NCBI GenBank assembly: GCA_900541865.1
Contig: UQLO01000028.1
Location: 1 to 36,249, forward strand
Direction of reading: 5' to 3'
Length of the DNA stretch: 36,249 bases
Source: an uncultured Porphyromonadaceae bacterium
Lineage (GTDB): Bacteria > Bacteroidota > Bacteroidia > Bacteroidales > Muribaculaceae
In this document: positions 1-8,432 of the stretch, piece by piece
How positions within the stretch are numbered: the stretch's first letter is position 1
Layout: each line of letters starts with the position of its first letter
Notes under the pieces: generated by a model
Database searches by the model: none
The model's input: the letters and a program-made list of their open reading frames with translations, nothing else
Told to the model about the DNA's origin: nothing
Translations under genes and position numbers: made by a program

Positions 1-840
1 CTCACAGTCGGTGCCCGATACTACGACGTAGTTCCGCCCGCCGCCGTCGTCGTCGCCTACAGAGAGGCAACGCCGCCACCAGCGACGAGTGCCCCCGTTG
101 CCGGCGTCAAACACTTGGCAGAAAATGAGGTCGCCGGGGCGGAACTGATTGCCGTAACGCACCCCACCCTCCTCTGCTTCGAAGAACAGGGCGTAATTGG
201 CGCCGTCCTCTTTGACCTCGGCGCAGCGGGCGCCGGCCGGGCTGATGAGCTGAGCGCCGCCGACGTGGGTCACTTCCTGCACCTCGATTTCGCGGGCCTG
301 CAGTCTATCGCGCACGGTGACGATGTCGCACTCGAGGTGTGTCTGCTTCTGCGCGTTAATCCAAAACCGCCCGCCACTGATGCCGGCGATGAAGGTGCCG
401 AGGTCGTAGAGGTCGCCGCTGTGGCCTTGGGCGTCTACGCTCACGAAGTGAGCATTGCTGGTGCTGTCAACGTAACCCTCCGGGCCGACCTTGAAGCCCT
501 TGCTGAAGGTTATCTCGCCCTCGGCGACGTCGTCGTCCTTGGCGCTGATAAAGTCGGCCCTCGTGGGGCTGTCGTCGTCGAGCTCGGTGGCGTAGTCGCT
601 TTGGTCAGCATACTCCACGCGAGCTCCGGCATTATCCACCTTAATGGTTTTGCCGTCTATGCCGAGCCGGTTGAGGTCGGCGAGATTGGAGTGCTTGTGC
701 CCGTCGCCGTCGCCCTCCGAGGCGCCGCCCGTTGCCGCCACTGCGGCAATGGTCACGGCGTTCATGCCGCGCTCGCGACGCTGGGCGCTCCGCGGCAGGC
801 CTGTCAGTGTGGTGCGGGTTATTTTGATTGTCTTTGCCAT
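1..840 (-). CDS. Phage tail fibre / distal tail protein, 3' end beyond window
   Basis: An open minus-strand frame starts with ATG at 840 and runs off the left edge without a stop, giving the first 280 residues. The protein starts MAKTIKITRTTLTG. Around residues 45-120 it has a segment with the features GHKHSNLADLNRLGIDG, then KVDNAGARVEYAD, then an EITFSKGFKVG motif. I recognise this pattern from Bacteroidales phage tail proteins that follow the tail-tip gene, where a charged head is followed by a repeated host-contact region. The gene begins one base after the stop of the tail-tip gene, so it is in the same late operon. The host-binding C-terminus lies outside the window. Tail placement is fairly secure; the receptor-binding role is inference. 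Confidence 0.65.
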   Translation of the reverse strand, partial: MAKTIKITRTTLTGLPRSAQRRERGMNAVTIAAVAATGGASEGDGDGHKHSNLADLNRLGIDGKTIKVDNAGARVEYADQSDYATELDDDSPTRADFISAKDDDVAEGEITFSKGFKVGPEGYVDSTSNAHFVSVDAQGHSGDLYDLGTFIAGISGGRFWINAQKQTHLECDIVTVRDRLQAREIEVQEVTHVGGAQLISPAGARCAEVKEDGANYALFFEAEEGGVRYGNQFRPGDLIFCQVFDAGNGGTRRWWRRCLSVGDDDGGGRNYVVVSGTDCE

Positions 841-841
841 A

Positions 842-3091
842 TTATGCCGTATATTCGGGCCGGTACTCGTCCGGGCTTATCTCTATGAGTTTAACCTTAG
901 CCTCCATTTCGCGCAGGTCAGCCACCTCGCTGGCGGGAATAAAAAGCCGGTCGGCAGGCTGCCCTTGCACGCGGCAGAGCGTAAATGCCCCGATGTCGAG
1001 GTCACACGTTCCGCTGATGACGGTGTGGCGCGGTGTGAGCTGGCTGGCGATGGTCGCCAGCAGCAGCGCCTCCGGCCGTCCGGCGTTGGGGCCGCGGGTT
1101 ATGGTGGTGAGCTGATGCCAGGCCTTGGTGTTTTGGTTCTGAGTCATGAGCACGCCGCGCGCGGTCAGTCTCTCCCCTTTGGCGTCGGTGCCTCCGCAGG
1201 TGGTGTCTATGGTGATGTCGTCGGCGGCCTCGCTCTCCACCTCACCGGTGAAAACCTCGTCCTCGGGATCTATGTCGGTGTAGTCCTTGTTGACTACGCC
1301 GACTGTTGGATCCTTGTAAAGTATCCAGTTTATCTCGGCCACGCGCCCGGCGGCATTGGTGACGTCGGTGTGGTCGAAATTGTAAAAGCAGATGCCGCGC
1401 CCGATTTCAAACACCAGCGTGCCCTCGGCCGGTGGCAGCGGGATGCACTCCCCGTCGCCGCGGGCCTTAAAGCTCTTGCCCTTGTAGGCGCGGAACTTGG
1501 GCATTGCGGACGTCGGCACATAGGGGCGATTCGTCGCCCAGCCGCACTGCACGCCGCTGGTCTTTTTCTCGAGGTCGGCGCCGTAGTAGGCCAAAAACAT
1601 TTTGCCCCACGGGGCACTCGCGGCTGCCACCCATCGGCCGTTGTCCTGTAGGTAGCCGGTCGGCGACAAGGTCTCGGCGCTCTCGTAGTAATGGGTAATC
1701 GTGCCCGAGGCATTGAGCAGGTAGACGCGGGCCGGGACGTAGAGCAAATTAATTTCCTCGGAGCAGCGCTTGTTGGCGCCCTCCTCGTTGTACTCGTCGG
1801 CGCTTTCGTAGGGATTGTAGCGGCAGTCCACGCAGAGGTCGAGTGTCAGCTTAAGGCGCCGATAGCCTCCGCCTCCCGAAGCCGGTACGGGGATGCCCTT
1901 GCACTTGAAGAGGCGCATCTGCGCGTCGCCCAGCGTGGCGCATTGTTCCGGGCGGAACGTGAAAGGCGCCTCCCCTCCTTTGCCGTAGGTAAAGCCTCCT
2001 TCCGCCGAGCTCACCGTGGGCCAGCTATAGGCCACGCCGGCGCACTCGCTGCCGCTGTGCTTGGGTTCGATGCGGAAATACTTGGCTTTGGCGGCCACGG
2101 TGCTCAGGGCGTAGGGCAATGCGCTGACGTCGGACGGGATGCCGGTGTGCAGCGTAAAGCCGGGCACGGGGTCGTCCCAGTTATAGTCGAGATTGTAGTT
2201 GACGACCGAGGTGGTGTCGTCCGTACCGAAGAGTGTGTCGGGGTCTATCTTGCCGTTATACAGCTCGTCCTCGTCGTAGGGCGAGAAGGTGAGCTCTATG
2301 CGCCGTGCGGTCTTGCCTGCGCTGAGGGTGCCGTCGGCATATATCTGTACGGGCTTGAGGTCTTGAGGCGTGTAAGGTGTTGCGCGCTTGTTGAGGTCGT
2401 AAAGGCGGATGTTGCCGCAGCGCTGCTCTATACGCCAGCCCAGCGGCTGGAGCACGGCGGCCAATGCTTCTTTGAGTGTGGTCGGCTTGCCGTCTTCGTC
2501 GTAAAAATTGGCGCACCGTGCGGCGACGTACTGTGGAAGGAGCTTATGGTCGCCGGTGGTCAGCCCGTCCACATAGGTGGACGACACCTCGGAGATGAGC
2601 GTCAGCAAGTCAAGTCCCGCACGACTGGCACAGTCGCTTATTATGGATCGTAGCGTCTTGCGCCCGGCTGTGCCCCAGTCCACGTCCATGCGGTCTAAAA
2701 TGCCGAAGTCTGAGAAGGTGAGCGTTACGGTGTAATCCTTGACCCGGTTGTCGTAGGGTTCCTCGTAAAATTCGGGGTCGAGAGTGCCCACCCACCAAAG
2801 GCCCCCGTTGCGGTAGAGCCGGAGCTGTACCTCGGCGGGCGGAACTGTGTAGAGGTCTACAAGGCTGCGGTCGCCGGGGCTGAGGAGCTGCAGCGTGCAG
2901 GTGCTCCCGTGGATAGGCGCCCACAGGTCGTCCTCGGCCCACTCCACGACGGCTGACTGGACTTCGTCGGCGTCGACCTCGAGCACGGCGTCAGGGGTTG
3001 CTCCCCTGCGCCATATCTCTGCCGTCCAGCGGTGGTCGGCGGTCAGGCTCTTGCCGCAAAACGATGTGGTTATTATCTTGGCGTAGTCCAT
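842..3091 (-). CDS. Tail tip / baseplate-like protein after tape measure
   Basis: 749 residues, starting MDYAKIITTSFCGKSLTADHRW. The gene lies directly downstream of the tape measure with a one-base gap and directly upstream of the tail-fibre gene, which is the usual place of the distal tail or tail-tip protein in siphophages. The N-terminal 150 residues are beta-rich and include LWAPIHGSTCTLQL and a WWVGTLDPEFYEEPYD segment, which I associate with a conserved Bacteroidetes phage tail protein. The middle and C-terminal parts are acidic, with several glycine-rich loops, and I cannot assign them to a named domain. The function rests mainly on gene order. Confidence 0.65.
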   Translation of the reverse strand: MDYAKIITTSFCGKSLTADHRWTAEIWRRGATPDAVLEVDADEVQSAVVEWAEDDLWAPIHGSTCTLQLLSPGDRSLVDLYTVPPAEVQLRLYRNGGLWWVGTLDPEFYEEPYDNRVKDYTVTLTFSDFGILDRMDVDWGTAGRKTLRSIISDCASRAGLDLLTLISEVSSTYVDGLTTGDHKLLPQYVAARCANFYDEDGKPTTLKEALAAVLQPLGWRIEQRCGNIRLYDLNKRATPYTPQDLKPVQIYADGTLSAGKTARRIELTFSPYDEDELYNGKIDPDTLFGTDDTTSVVNYNLDYNWDDPVPGFTLHTGIPSDVSALPYALSTVAAKAKYFRIEPKHSGSECAGVAYSWPTVSSAEGGFTYGKGGEAPFTFRPEQCATLGDAQMRLFKCKGIPVPASGGGGYRRLKLTLDLCVDCRYNPYESADEYNEEGANKRCSEEINLLYVPARVYLLNASGTITHYYESAETLSPTGYLQDNGRWVAAASAPWGKMFLAYYGADLEKKTSGVQCGWATNRPYVPTSAMPKFRAYKGKSFKARGDGECIPLPPAEGTLVFEIGRGICFYNFDHTDVTNAAGRVAEINWILYKDPTVGVVNKDYTDIDPEDEVFTGEVESEAADDITIDTTCGGTDAKGERLTARGVLMTQNQNTKAWHQLTTITRGPNAGRPEALLLATIASQLTPRHTVISGTCDLDIGAFTLCRVQGQPADRLFIPASEVADLREMEAKVKLIEISPDEYRPEYTA

Positions 3092-3092
3092 A

Positions 3093-5777
3093 CTATCGGC
3101 GCGCTAAGTGATTGAGGCGGGTGTTGACCACGGCCACGAGGTCGGGACCGCTGACCCGCAGGGTTATGGTCTCAGGCAATGACGCTCCCGTCGGACCGAT
3201 GAGGTCGCGGAGCCTGTCAAGAGGAGCGACGACCTCGGGGTTGTTGCTTGCGCCGCCGTACTCGCCAAAGAGGCCCAGCGTGGGGCCGTAGGCGATGCCG
3301 CCGGCGGCGAACTTGGGTACCTTGAGTGCTGCGGCGGTGACGGCGGCGGTAGTGGCAGCCAGGGCGATGATGTTAAGGGGGAACTTTACATCCTGCGAGG
3401 CACTGATGCCTTTGGCGTGCGCCAGGGCGAGAATGGCCTGGATCATTTGCCCGATGTTGCCCAGCAGGTTGCCGGCGTAGTCGAGCCATGCCCCTGCGGC
3501 GTCGTCGGTGGCACTGCCGATGCCGCTAATGGCGGAACCCATCATGCTGAAGGCGCTGCTCACGTCGCGGCCGGTCTTCATCAACTTTTCGCCGGCGTCG
3601 GCTTGCTTGTTGGTGGCGTTGCGGATGGCGTCGGCCAGTGTCTCCCAATGGTCTATTTGGTCGTTGATGGCAGCGGCCTGCTCTGCCGTCATATCTTGCA
3701 GACTGGCGCGCAGTATGGAGATGTTGGTTTCTATGGCGCCGAGCGTCGTGGCGCCGGCGTCGAAAACCTCCTTAATTTCGAGCGGCTCAAGTTCAGGCTC
3801 TTTGGCGTTAACCTCAACGTCTGCCGTGGTTCCGAAAGAGGCGGAACCCGCAAGCTCGCGGGCGTAGTCGGCGCCGCTCATGTCGGTGGCCTTGCGTATG
3901 GCGTCGCTCAGCGACTGCCAGTGGTCTATCTCTGCGTTTATCGCGGCGGCGGTCTCCACGGTGGCGCCTTGGAGCTGCTGCCGGTAGTATTTTATGTTGC
4001 CCTCGATCTCGGCCAGTGTGCGGGCATTGACGTTGAGGCTGACGCCCTCGGTGCCTTGCGAGGCGCCGATTTGGGGCTGATGATAGTCGGAGCTTATCTC
4101 GGAGGCGAGCTCACGCATACGGGCGCGGATGGCTTCCTGTTCCCGCTCTATGCGGGCTTTTTCGGCATTGGCTTGAGCGAGAGGCGACGAATCCGGGATT
4201 TCCACATGAGTAATCTCCGGGGTTGATATACCCATGCCCAGCGCCTGGTCTCGGCCCGGGGTTATTGTAGTGACTACCTCGTTGGCGGACGAGAGGTTTT
4301 TGGCGCTGCCGTCTGCATTATAAAAGAGGTCGCGCTTGTTGGCTTCCAGTTCGGCAATATTGGCCGACATGGCTTGCAACTGCGCCTGAATCTCCAACTG
4401 TCGGCAATATTTTTCGGAGTTCTCGCGCAGGGTCTCGAGCCACTGTGCTGCGGTTTGGTAGGTGCCGAAAATCTGCCCGTAGGTGGTGTTAAGTTCCGCC
4501 ACGAGGCTCTGTTCTTTGCGCTGCGAGCCGGCGGCTGATTCCAGCCGGGCAATGTATAGCTCAATCTTGCCGGCGGCCTCGTCGCGGGCGTTGTTGCCTG
4601 CCGCAATAGCTCTTGCATTGCGTTCCGACGCCTGCTGCGCTTGACGCTCGGCCGCGGTGAGTTTGTTGGCCGCATCCGAGGCGCTGGTCAGCGCGGTAAA
4701 TAGTTTTTCGACCGCGTAGCTGATAGCCACAATGGCCACGCCGATGATGGTTGAGGCGGCAAGGCCTCGCAGGGCTAATTTGAGCGTGCCGCACGCAGCG
4801 GCAGCACTGCGCAGGCTCACGGCGGACGCATTTGCCCCGGCGGTAATCGTGGCGAGGCTCTGTCCCGACAGCAGCGCCATGCCCTTCAGCGCAAGCAGCT
4901 TGACGTTGACGCCGGCGATGATGCCCTGACAGGCTTTGAGCGATGCAATGAGCTGACCGGCACCCGCGAGCCCCATAGTTATGGAACTCAACGCGGTGAT
5001 GACCGGCATCGCCTTTACCACCCAGCTCCCCATCGTTTCCATGTGGTCGCCGAGGGCGTTGCTGAACTGCTTCATCGCGCCCATGGTGGTGTTGGCGAGG
5101 GCTTCATTGACGCCGCCGACGCTTTCCTCAATGACTTCAAAGAGCACTGCGGCGCGTTCGGCCTCTGTGCCGGTCTTGAGAATATTCGCCTGAATTTCGT
5201 TGAACGAGTAGCCGTAGCGGCTCAGCGCGCTGGTCTGCCCGTTCATCACCTTTCCGAGCATGGTGGCGATGCTCACTGCCGACTGTGCGGTGGCGTTGTA
5301 GCCGTACTGCTGCGCCACCATGTCGTTCATGGCGGGGATGAGCTTCTCCAGCGTCTCGCGCTTGGAGATGTAGGTGGCCAGCTCTTGGGCGCCCGCGAGC
5401 TGTACTTCGTCGCCGACGACGCCGAGCGCCTGCTGCGCCGAGCAGAGGTCTTTAATGGCTTGAACGTCGGCCTCTGTGGCGCTCATGGTGCGGGACATTA
5501 CCTGCCCTAACTGGGTCTCGGCCTCTATCTGTGCCGAGTAGGCGGCGGTGAGCTGGCTAAAGCACTGGTTTAGCTGGTTGACGGCGCGTGTAACGCCTTG
5601 GAAACCCATTGCCAGCGCTGTGAAATTAATGATGCGAGGTTTGAACTGGCGAGAGGTGGCAATCGCCGAGGCGAGTTCTTTCTGAAAGGCCTCGAGGTCG
5701 CCCTTGAGCATACCAAAACCCTTGCCCTTGTTGAGCACCTGGGTTACGATTGTAAAAACTGCCTTGTTACTTGCCAT
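3093..5777 (-). CDS. Tail tape measure protein (element 1)
   Basis: 894 residues. It sets tail length and is expected to run inside the tail tube. The N-terminus is helical and coiled-coil-like (FGMLKGDLEAFQKELASAIA). Residues about 270-365 are hydrophobic and alanine/glycine-rich, ending in a transmembrane-like stretch before AVEKLFTAL. A charged helical section follows. Residues about 585-630 and 680-725 are an internal duplication sharing AAAIN, then EIDHW or QIDHW, then LSDAIR or LADAIR. The C-terminal 120 residues are small-residue rich with an FAAGGIAYGPTLGLFGEYG motif, common near the end of tape measure proteins. The start overlaps the end of the frameshifted tail chaperone by 11 bases, the classical arrangement. 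Confidence 0.9.
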   Translation of the reverse strand: MASNKAVFTIVTQVLNKGKGFGMLKGDLEAFQKELASAIATSRQFKPRIINFTALAMGFQGVTRAVNQLNQCFSQLTAAYSAQIEAETQLGQVMSRTMSATEADVQAIKDLCSAQQALGVVGDEVQLAGAQELATYISKRETLEKLIPAMNDMVAQQYGYNATAQSAVSIATMLGKVMNGQTSALSRYGYSFNEIQANILKTGTEAERAAVLFEVIEESVGGVNEALANTTMGAMKQFSNALGDHMETMGSWVVKAMPVITALSSITMGLAGAGQLIASLKACQGIIAGVNVKLLALKGMALLSGQSLATITAGANASAVSLRSAAAACGTLKLALRGLAASTIIGVAIVAISYAVEKLFTALTSASDAANKLTAAERQAQQASERNARAIAAGNNARDEAAGKIELYIARLESAAGSQRKEQSLVAELNTTYGQIFGTYQTAAQWLETLRENSEKYCRQLEIQAQLQAMSANIAELEANKRDLFYNADGSAKNLSSANEVVTTITPGRDQALGMGISTPEITHVEIPDSSPLAQANAEKARIEREQEAIRARMRELASEISSDYHQPQIGASQGTEGVSLNVNARTLAEIEGNIKYYRQQLQGATVETAAAINAEIDHWQSLSDAIRKATDMSGADYARELAGSASFGTTADVEVNAKEPELEPLEIKEVFDAGATTLGAIETNISILRASLQDMTAEQAAAINDQIDHWETLADAIRNATNKQADAGEKLMKTGRDVSSAFSMMGSAISGIGSATDDAAGAWLDYAGNLLGNIGQMIQAILALAHAKGISASQDVKFPLNIIALAATTAAVTAAALKVPKFAAGGIAYGPTLGLFGEYGGASNNPEVVAPLDRLRDLIGPTGASLPETITLRVSGPDLVAVVNTRLNHLARR

Positions 5778-6162
5778 CTCTTAGTGCTTTGAGTTGTTCA
5801 AATCGAGCTTTGCGCTCTTCCTTTGTCGGCTCCGGCAATGTGTCCGGTGTGCCTTGTTTGTCCCATGGGAGCGGGAGCAGCTTCTGCGGTGTCAGCTTGG
5901 CCTTGTGTTGGTCTATGTGGGGCACTACGCTGTAATAAGCTATCATTCGTGCCCTCTCCCATTCGTCGCGCATATGCTGCTCCTCTGTCCTGTGGTATGC
6001 GGTTGCCGTCGCGGTGAACTCCTCCGGGGTGAGTGTCAAGAATTCACCGCGCGGCATTTTAAGTGTGCCTAGCGCGAAGCCGAGCAGGTCGGTGATTAGC
6101 GCCGGGGCGCTGTCTTTTTTTTTGTCACTGCCTCCGCTTCGGCTACGAGGGCGTTGTTCCAC
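5767..6162 (-). CDS. Tail assembly chaperone, frameshift extension (GT-like)
   Basis: This frame is open from 6162, but most of its first part lies inside the preceding 100-residue gene and has no convincing start. It is better read as the -1 extension of that gene, entered at the A9 run (6115-6123). The shifted product would be 210 residues: 94 from the upstream frame plus 116 from this one. The extension is helical and charged (TLTPEEFTATATAYHRTEEQHMRDEWERARM) and ends in EERKARFEQLKALRDGK. That suits the T part of lambda G/GT-type chaperones, which keep tape measure protein soluble during tail assembly. It ends 11 bases inside the tape measure start. Confidence 0.75.
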   Translation of the reverse strand: MEQRPRSRSGGSDKKKDSAPALITDLLGFALGTLKMPRGEFLTLTPEEFTATATAYHRTEEQHMRDEWERARMIAYYSVVPHIDQHKAKLTPQKLLPLPWDKQGTPDTLPEPTKEERKARFEQLKALRDGK

Positions 6163-6398
6163 TCGGCAATCGTGCCGAGGTCAACACCGCAGGCGAAGCG
6201 GTCAAAATCAAGGTCAAACTCTATGCCCTCGCGCAGACATGCGGCCTTTACAACGCAGTAAAAATACTGTATTTGTTCGGTCGGGCTATTGCCGTCGATG
6301 GCCGAGGCCTCCTTGCCGGTGAGGGCCTTAAAGAACACCCACGCGCCCATAGTCTGGACGAATGGGTAATCTTTGCCGTATATCGTTACTGTGCGCAT
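6096..6398 (-). CDS. Tail assembly chaperone, unshifted form (G-like)
   Basis: 100 residues, starting MRTVTIYGKDYPFVQTMGAW, followed by an acidic middle (EFDLDFDRFACGVDLGTIAEW) and a basic end with three lysines encoded in an A9 run. It sits between the tail tube gene and the tape measure, exactly where tail chaperones lie. The zero-frame stop (6096-6098) falls at the foot of a hairpin that starts five bases after the slippery heptamer. The short form is therefore probably the abundant G-like product and the shifted form the minor GT-like one. No sequence family is recognised; the assignment comes from gene order and the frameshift signal. Confidence 0.75.
   Translation of the reverse strand: MRTVTIYGKDYPFVQTMGAWVFFKALTGKEASAIDGNSPTEQIQYFYCVVKAACLREGIEFDLDFDRFACGVDLGTIAEWNNALVAEAEAVTKKKTAPRR
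6098..6123 (-). promoter_or_regulatory. Probable programmed -1 ribosomal frameshift signal
   Basis: On the minus strand the zero frame reads ACA AAA AAA AAG, giving a slippery heptamer A AAA AAA at 6123-6117. After a five-base spacer comes AGCGCC CC GGCGCT (6111-6098), which folds as a 5-bp stem with a four-base loop or a 6-bp near-palindrome. A -1 slip joins the 100-residue gene to the downstream open frame without a stop. Heptamer, spacer length and hairpin all match the usual bacterial phage design, although the stem is short. Confidence 0.75.
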
Positions 6399-6401
6399 AG
6401 G

Positions 6402-6872
6402 TTAAAAATTGATTTTGGAGCCGTCGATCGTGGTGGGAGCTTCTGCGTTTTCGAGCTGGCCGGAGACGGTGATGTCGTCCTGAGCGGGAGCGCTGATTTG
6501 CAGATTAGACAGGATGAACTTGCAGGCGAGGAAGGGCGTGGTGTCCTGGCCGCGGCGGAAAGCCTCGACTTCGACGGGTTCGCCGGCCTTCCAGGCGTCG
6601 ATGAGTTCGCCGATGCGTTTTTCGGTCTCGCCGTAGAACGAGAGCCCCTCGAAAGAGCCGGAGATTGTGAGCCCGGTGACGCTCTTGGATTTAAAGAGCG
6701 AGGCCGCACCGATTGCTACGTCGGCGGCTGGTTTTACGGCCTTGTCTTTTGTCTCGCTGTTGAAGGTCAGCTCGTTTTTGGTGCAGTGCCCGACGGCCTT
6801 GCCGCCTACTTTAAAAAGCAGGTCGGAGCCATTGACGTAGCCGGTCAGTGCGGCTGCTTGTGTGTCTGCCAT
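6402..6872 (-). CDS. Major tail tube protein
   Basis: 156 residues, starting MADTQAAALTGYVNGSDLLF. The pattern is that of siphophage tail tube proteins: a short N-terminal strand, a 'KNELTFNSETKDKA' segment resembling the usual 'T..ISTE.KD....' motif, then GLTISGSFEGLSFYGETEKRIGEL and a C-terminal immunity-type end (LISAPAQDDITVSGQLENAEAP). The tube polymerises around the tape measure. The gene lies between the tail terminator and the tail chaperone, as in HK97-like phages, with a gap of only a few bases on either side. Confidence 0.85.
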   Translation of the reverse strand: MADTQAAALTGYVNGSDLLFKVGGKAVGHCTKNELTFNSETKDKAVKPAADVAIGAASLFKSKSVTGLTISGSFEGLSFYGETEKRIGELIDAWKAGEPVEVEAFRRGQDTTPFLACKFILSNLQISAPAQDDITVSGQLENAEAPTTIDGSKINF

Positions 6873-6878
6873 GTGGGT

Positions 6879-7292
6879 TTAAATTTTTAGGGTAAATGTT
6901 AAATGTTGGATAACAGCGTCGCCGTCTATGAGTTCCCCGTCGCCGCCACTGAGCCAGCAGCCGCGCACGGGCACCATGTCCGGCGTCGCCGGTGTTATTT
7001 GTTTCCCGTCGAGTGCGGCACGGACGGCCTCGGCGAGCAGGATGCTCTCCGGGTAGTCCTCCGTGCAGATAATCAAGTCGAGTTCGAGCAGGTCGGGTCC
7101 CGGTAGCCCCTTGACGGGAACCTGCGAGTAACGGCCACGGGCGTACACTATATAAGGCAGCGACGTTTCGGCCGGCACCCCGAGTGGAGCTATCTCCTTG
7201 ACAAGTCTCGCCACACAAGGGTCAGCGAGCAGCGCACTGCGCACCGTGGCGCCGACGCTCAGAGACGTGGGTTTAATTGACGACAACTCCAT
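6879..7292 (-). CDS. Tail completion / tail terminator protein (DUF3168-like)
   Basis: 137 residues. The protein has an N-terminal helix (VGATVRSALLADPCVARLVKEIAP), a central Pro-Tyr-Ile-Val strand (SLPYIVYARG), then 'DLLELDLIICTEDYPESILLAEAVRAALDG' and a final beta strand (VIQHLTFTLKI). This order of strand and helix is typical of the tail terminator family that caps the tube end. Its start overlaps the end of the gp10-like gene by 20 bases. The family assignment is by pattern and position. Confidence 0.65.
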   Translation of the reverse strand: MELSSIKPTSLSVGATVRSALLADPCVARLVKEIAPLGVPAETSLPYIVYARGRYSQVPVKGLPGPDLLELDLIICTEDYPESILLAEAVRAALDGKQITPATPDMVPVRGCWLSGGDGELIDGDAVIQHLTFTLKI

Positions 7293-7782
7293 ACCGTTTC
7301 GCTATTTTGCCCAGTACGTCCATGAGGTCGGATTGGGCGTGTTGTTTGACAATAGACTGCGCTTGGTTGGCGGCTTTCTGCATGAACCATATGCCGCCCA
7401 GCTCGCCGCGGTTCTTGCCCTGAGCTGTCTTGCGTCGCCCGGTTCTGTAGGAACCTCCCTCGTGGAAGCGCAGCAAATATCCCTGCTGGCTAAAGTCGCG
7501 GCGCCCGTTGGCGCGGTAGAGAGGGAGCTTGCCGGTGCGGTCGCGCATGATGGTCACCATATAACCGGCTCCGGTTGTCTTAACAATGCGGATGTGCTGA
7601 CGCAGTTTGCCCGCATTGGTCAGACGCGAGTTCATCAAGTGCGACACGGCAATCTCGCGCACGCGCTTTGCCGTTTGATGCATAGCCCGCTGGGCTATCT
7701 TCTGCCGCTCCTTGTATTCGAGGGCGCCGAAGAGCATTTGCAGCTTGCTGTAGTCGGGTTCTATGCTTATGGTATCTGCCAT
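7273..7782 (-). CDS. HK97 gp10-like neck / tail-head joining protein
   Basis: 169 residues. The N-terminal half is helical and basic (FGALEYKERQKIAQRAMHQTAKRVREIAVSH). It is followed by strands and an arginine-rich region, LYRANGRRDFSQQGYLLRFHEGGSYRTGRRKTAQGKNRG, that resembles the 'H..F.E.GT..M..rPfl' region of HK97 gp10-like proteins. It lies between the head-tail adaptor and the tail terminator, where gp10 belongs, with a four-base gap to the upstream gene. Confidence 0.7.
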   Translation of the reverse strand: MADTISIEPDYSKLQMLFGALEYKERQKIAQRAMHQTAKRVREIAVSHLMNSRLTNAGKLRQHIRIVKTTGAGYMVTIMRDRTGKLPLYRANGRRDFSQQGYLLRFHEGGSYRTGRRKTAQGKNRGELGGIWFMQKAANQAQSIVKQHAQSDLMDVLGKIAKRYGVVVN

Positions 7783-7786
7783 TGCC

Positions 7787-8113
7787 TTACTCGTTAACCC
7801 TGGAGCAGACGAGGGTCAAAAAACCTCGCTGCTCGTTGGGTATTACGTTGGTGATGTTATAGAGCATGCCGCCCAACTGACGGCAGCGCCAACCGTTGCC
7901 TACCTTGTGCGCGTCCCGGATGCGGAACTCCGCCGAAAAATCGGCAAACTCCTCGCGGGCTTCGCGGTGCTCGCTGGCCTTGAGGGTTACACGTTCCGCC
8001 CACACCGTGGCCGTTTTGACGTAGCCCCCCTTTTTCTTGAGGGCGCCAAAGGCGTCGGGCGTGCTGTCCGGCTTCATAAGCTCGAGGCGGTGTTTCATCT
8101 TTCCGGCTTGCAT
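7787..8113 (-). CDS. Head-tail adaptor (phage head-tail joining family)
   Basis: 108 residues, starting MQAGKMKHRLELMKP. This matches the SPP1 gp16-like head closure family, whose members start with an amphipathic 'm..g.l..ri.i' strand and contain a W..v....g.E. motif, here TVWAERVTLKASEHREAREE. A conserved-looking end follows, MLYNITNVIPNEQRGFLTLVCSRV. It is two bases downstream of the connector gene. Confidence 0.75.
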   Translation of the reverse strand: MQAGKMKHRLELMKPDSTPDAFGALKKKGGYVKTATVWAERVTLKASEHREAREEFADFSAEFRIRDAHKVGNGWRCRQLGGMLYNITNVIPNEQRGFLTLVCSRVNE

Positions 8114-8115
8114 AG

Positions 8116-8418
8116 CTACACGAGTTTTTTAAACCTACGCACAAGAGCGTCCACGGCATATGGCACAGCGTGCATTTGAACAGAAGCAGCGGCCTCGCGC
8201 TGGTTGTGCCAGTGCGCACCGAGCAACAGAACTGCGTGCTGAAGTTCCTTCGGCAGCTCGCCGTGGTTCATCTTCAGCAGTTCGCGCACGTCGCGGTGGG
8301 TTGCGGCTATGACGGCGGCTTCTGCGGTGTCGCAGAGATGGCGCAGATATTCATCTTCGTCCGCGTAGTCGTCGGCCTTGAGGTGCTGCTTAAATAGCTC
8401 AAAATTTACGAGTGCCAT
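8116..8418 (-). CDS. Head-tail connector (gp6-like)
   Basis: 100 residues, almost entirely helical. The segment FKQHLKADDYADEDEYLRHLCDTAEAAVIAATHR is the usual N-terminal pattern of gp6-like connectors: acidic residues around 'DD..D..L......A...v'. LQHAVLLLGAHWHNQREA follows, matching the 'i..A.l.lv...Y..RE' helix, with a C-terminal VDALVRRFKKL. It follows the major capsid gene, where the connector ring beneath the portal is normally encoded. Confidence 0.8.
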   Translation of the reverse strand: MALVNFELFKQHLKADDYADEDEYLRHLCDTAEAAVIAATHRDVRELLKMNHGELPKELQHAVLLLGAHWHNQREAAASVQMHAVPYAVDALVRRFKKLV

Positions 8419-8432
8419 ACGCCGTGGTCAGT

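Noticed and set aside
115..888. Rightward frame of 257 codons at the left end
   Set aside because: It is antisense to the tail-fibre gene, which has a good start at 840, the right operon position and a family-like sequence.
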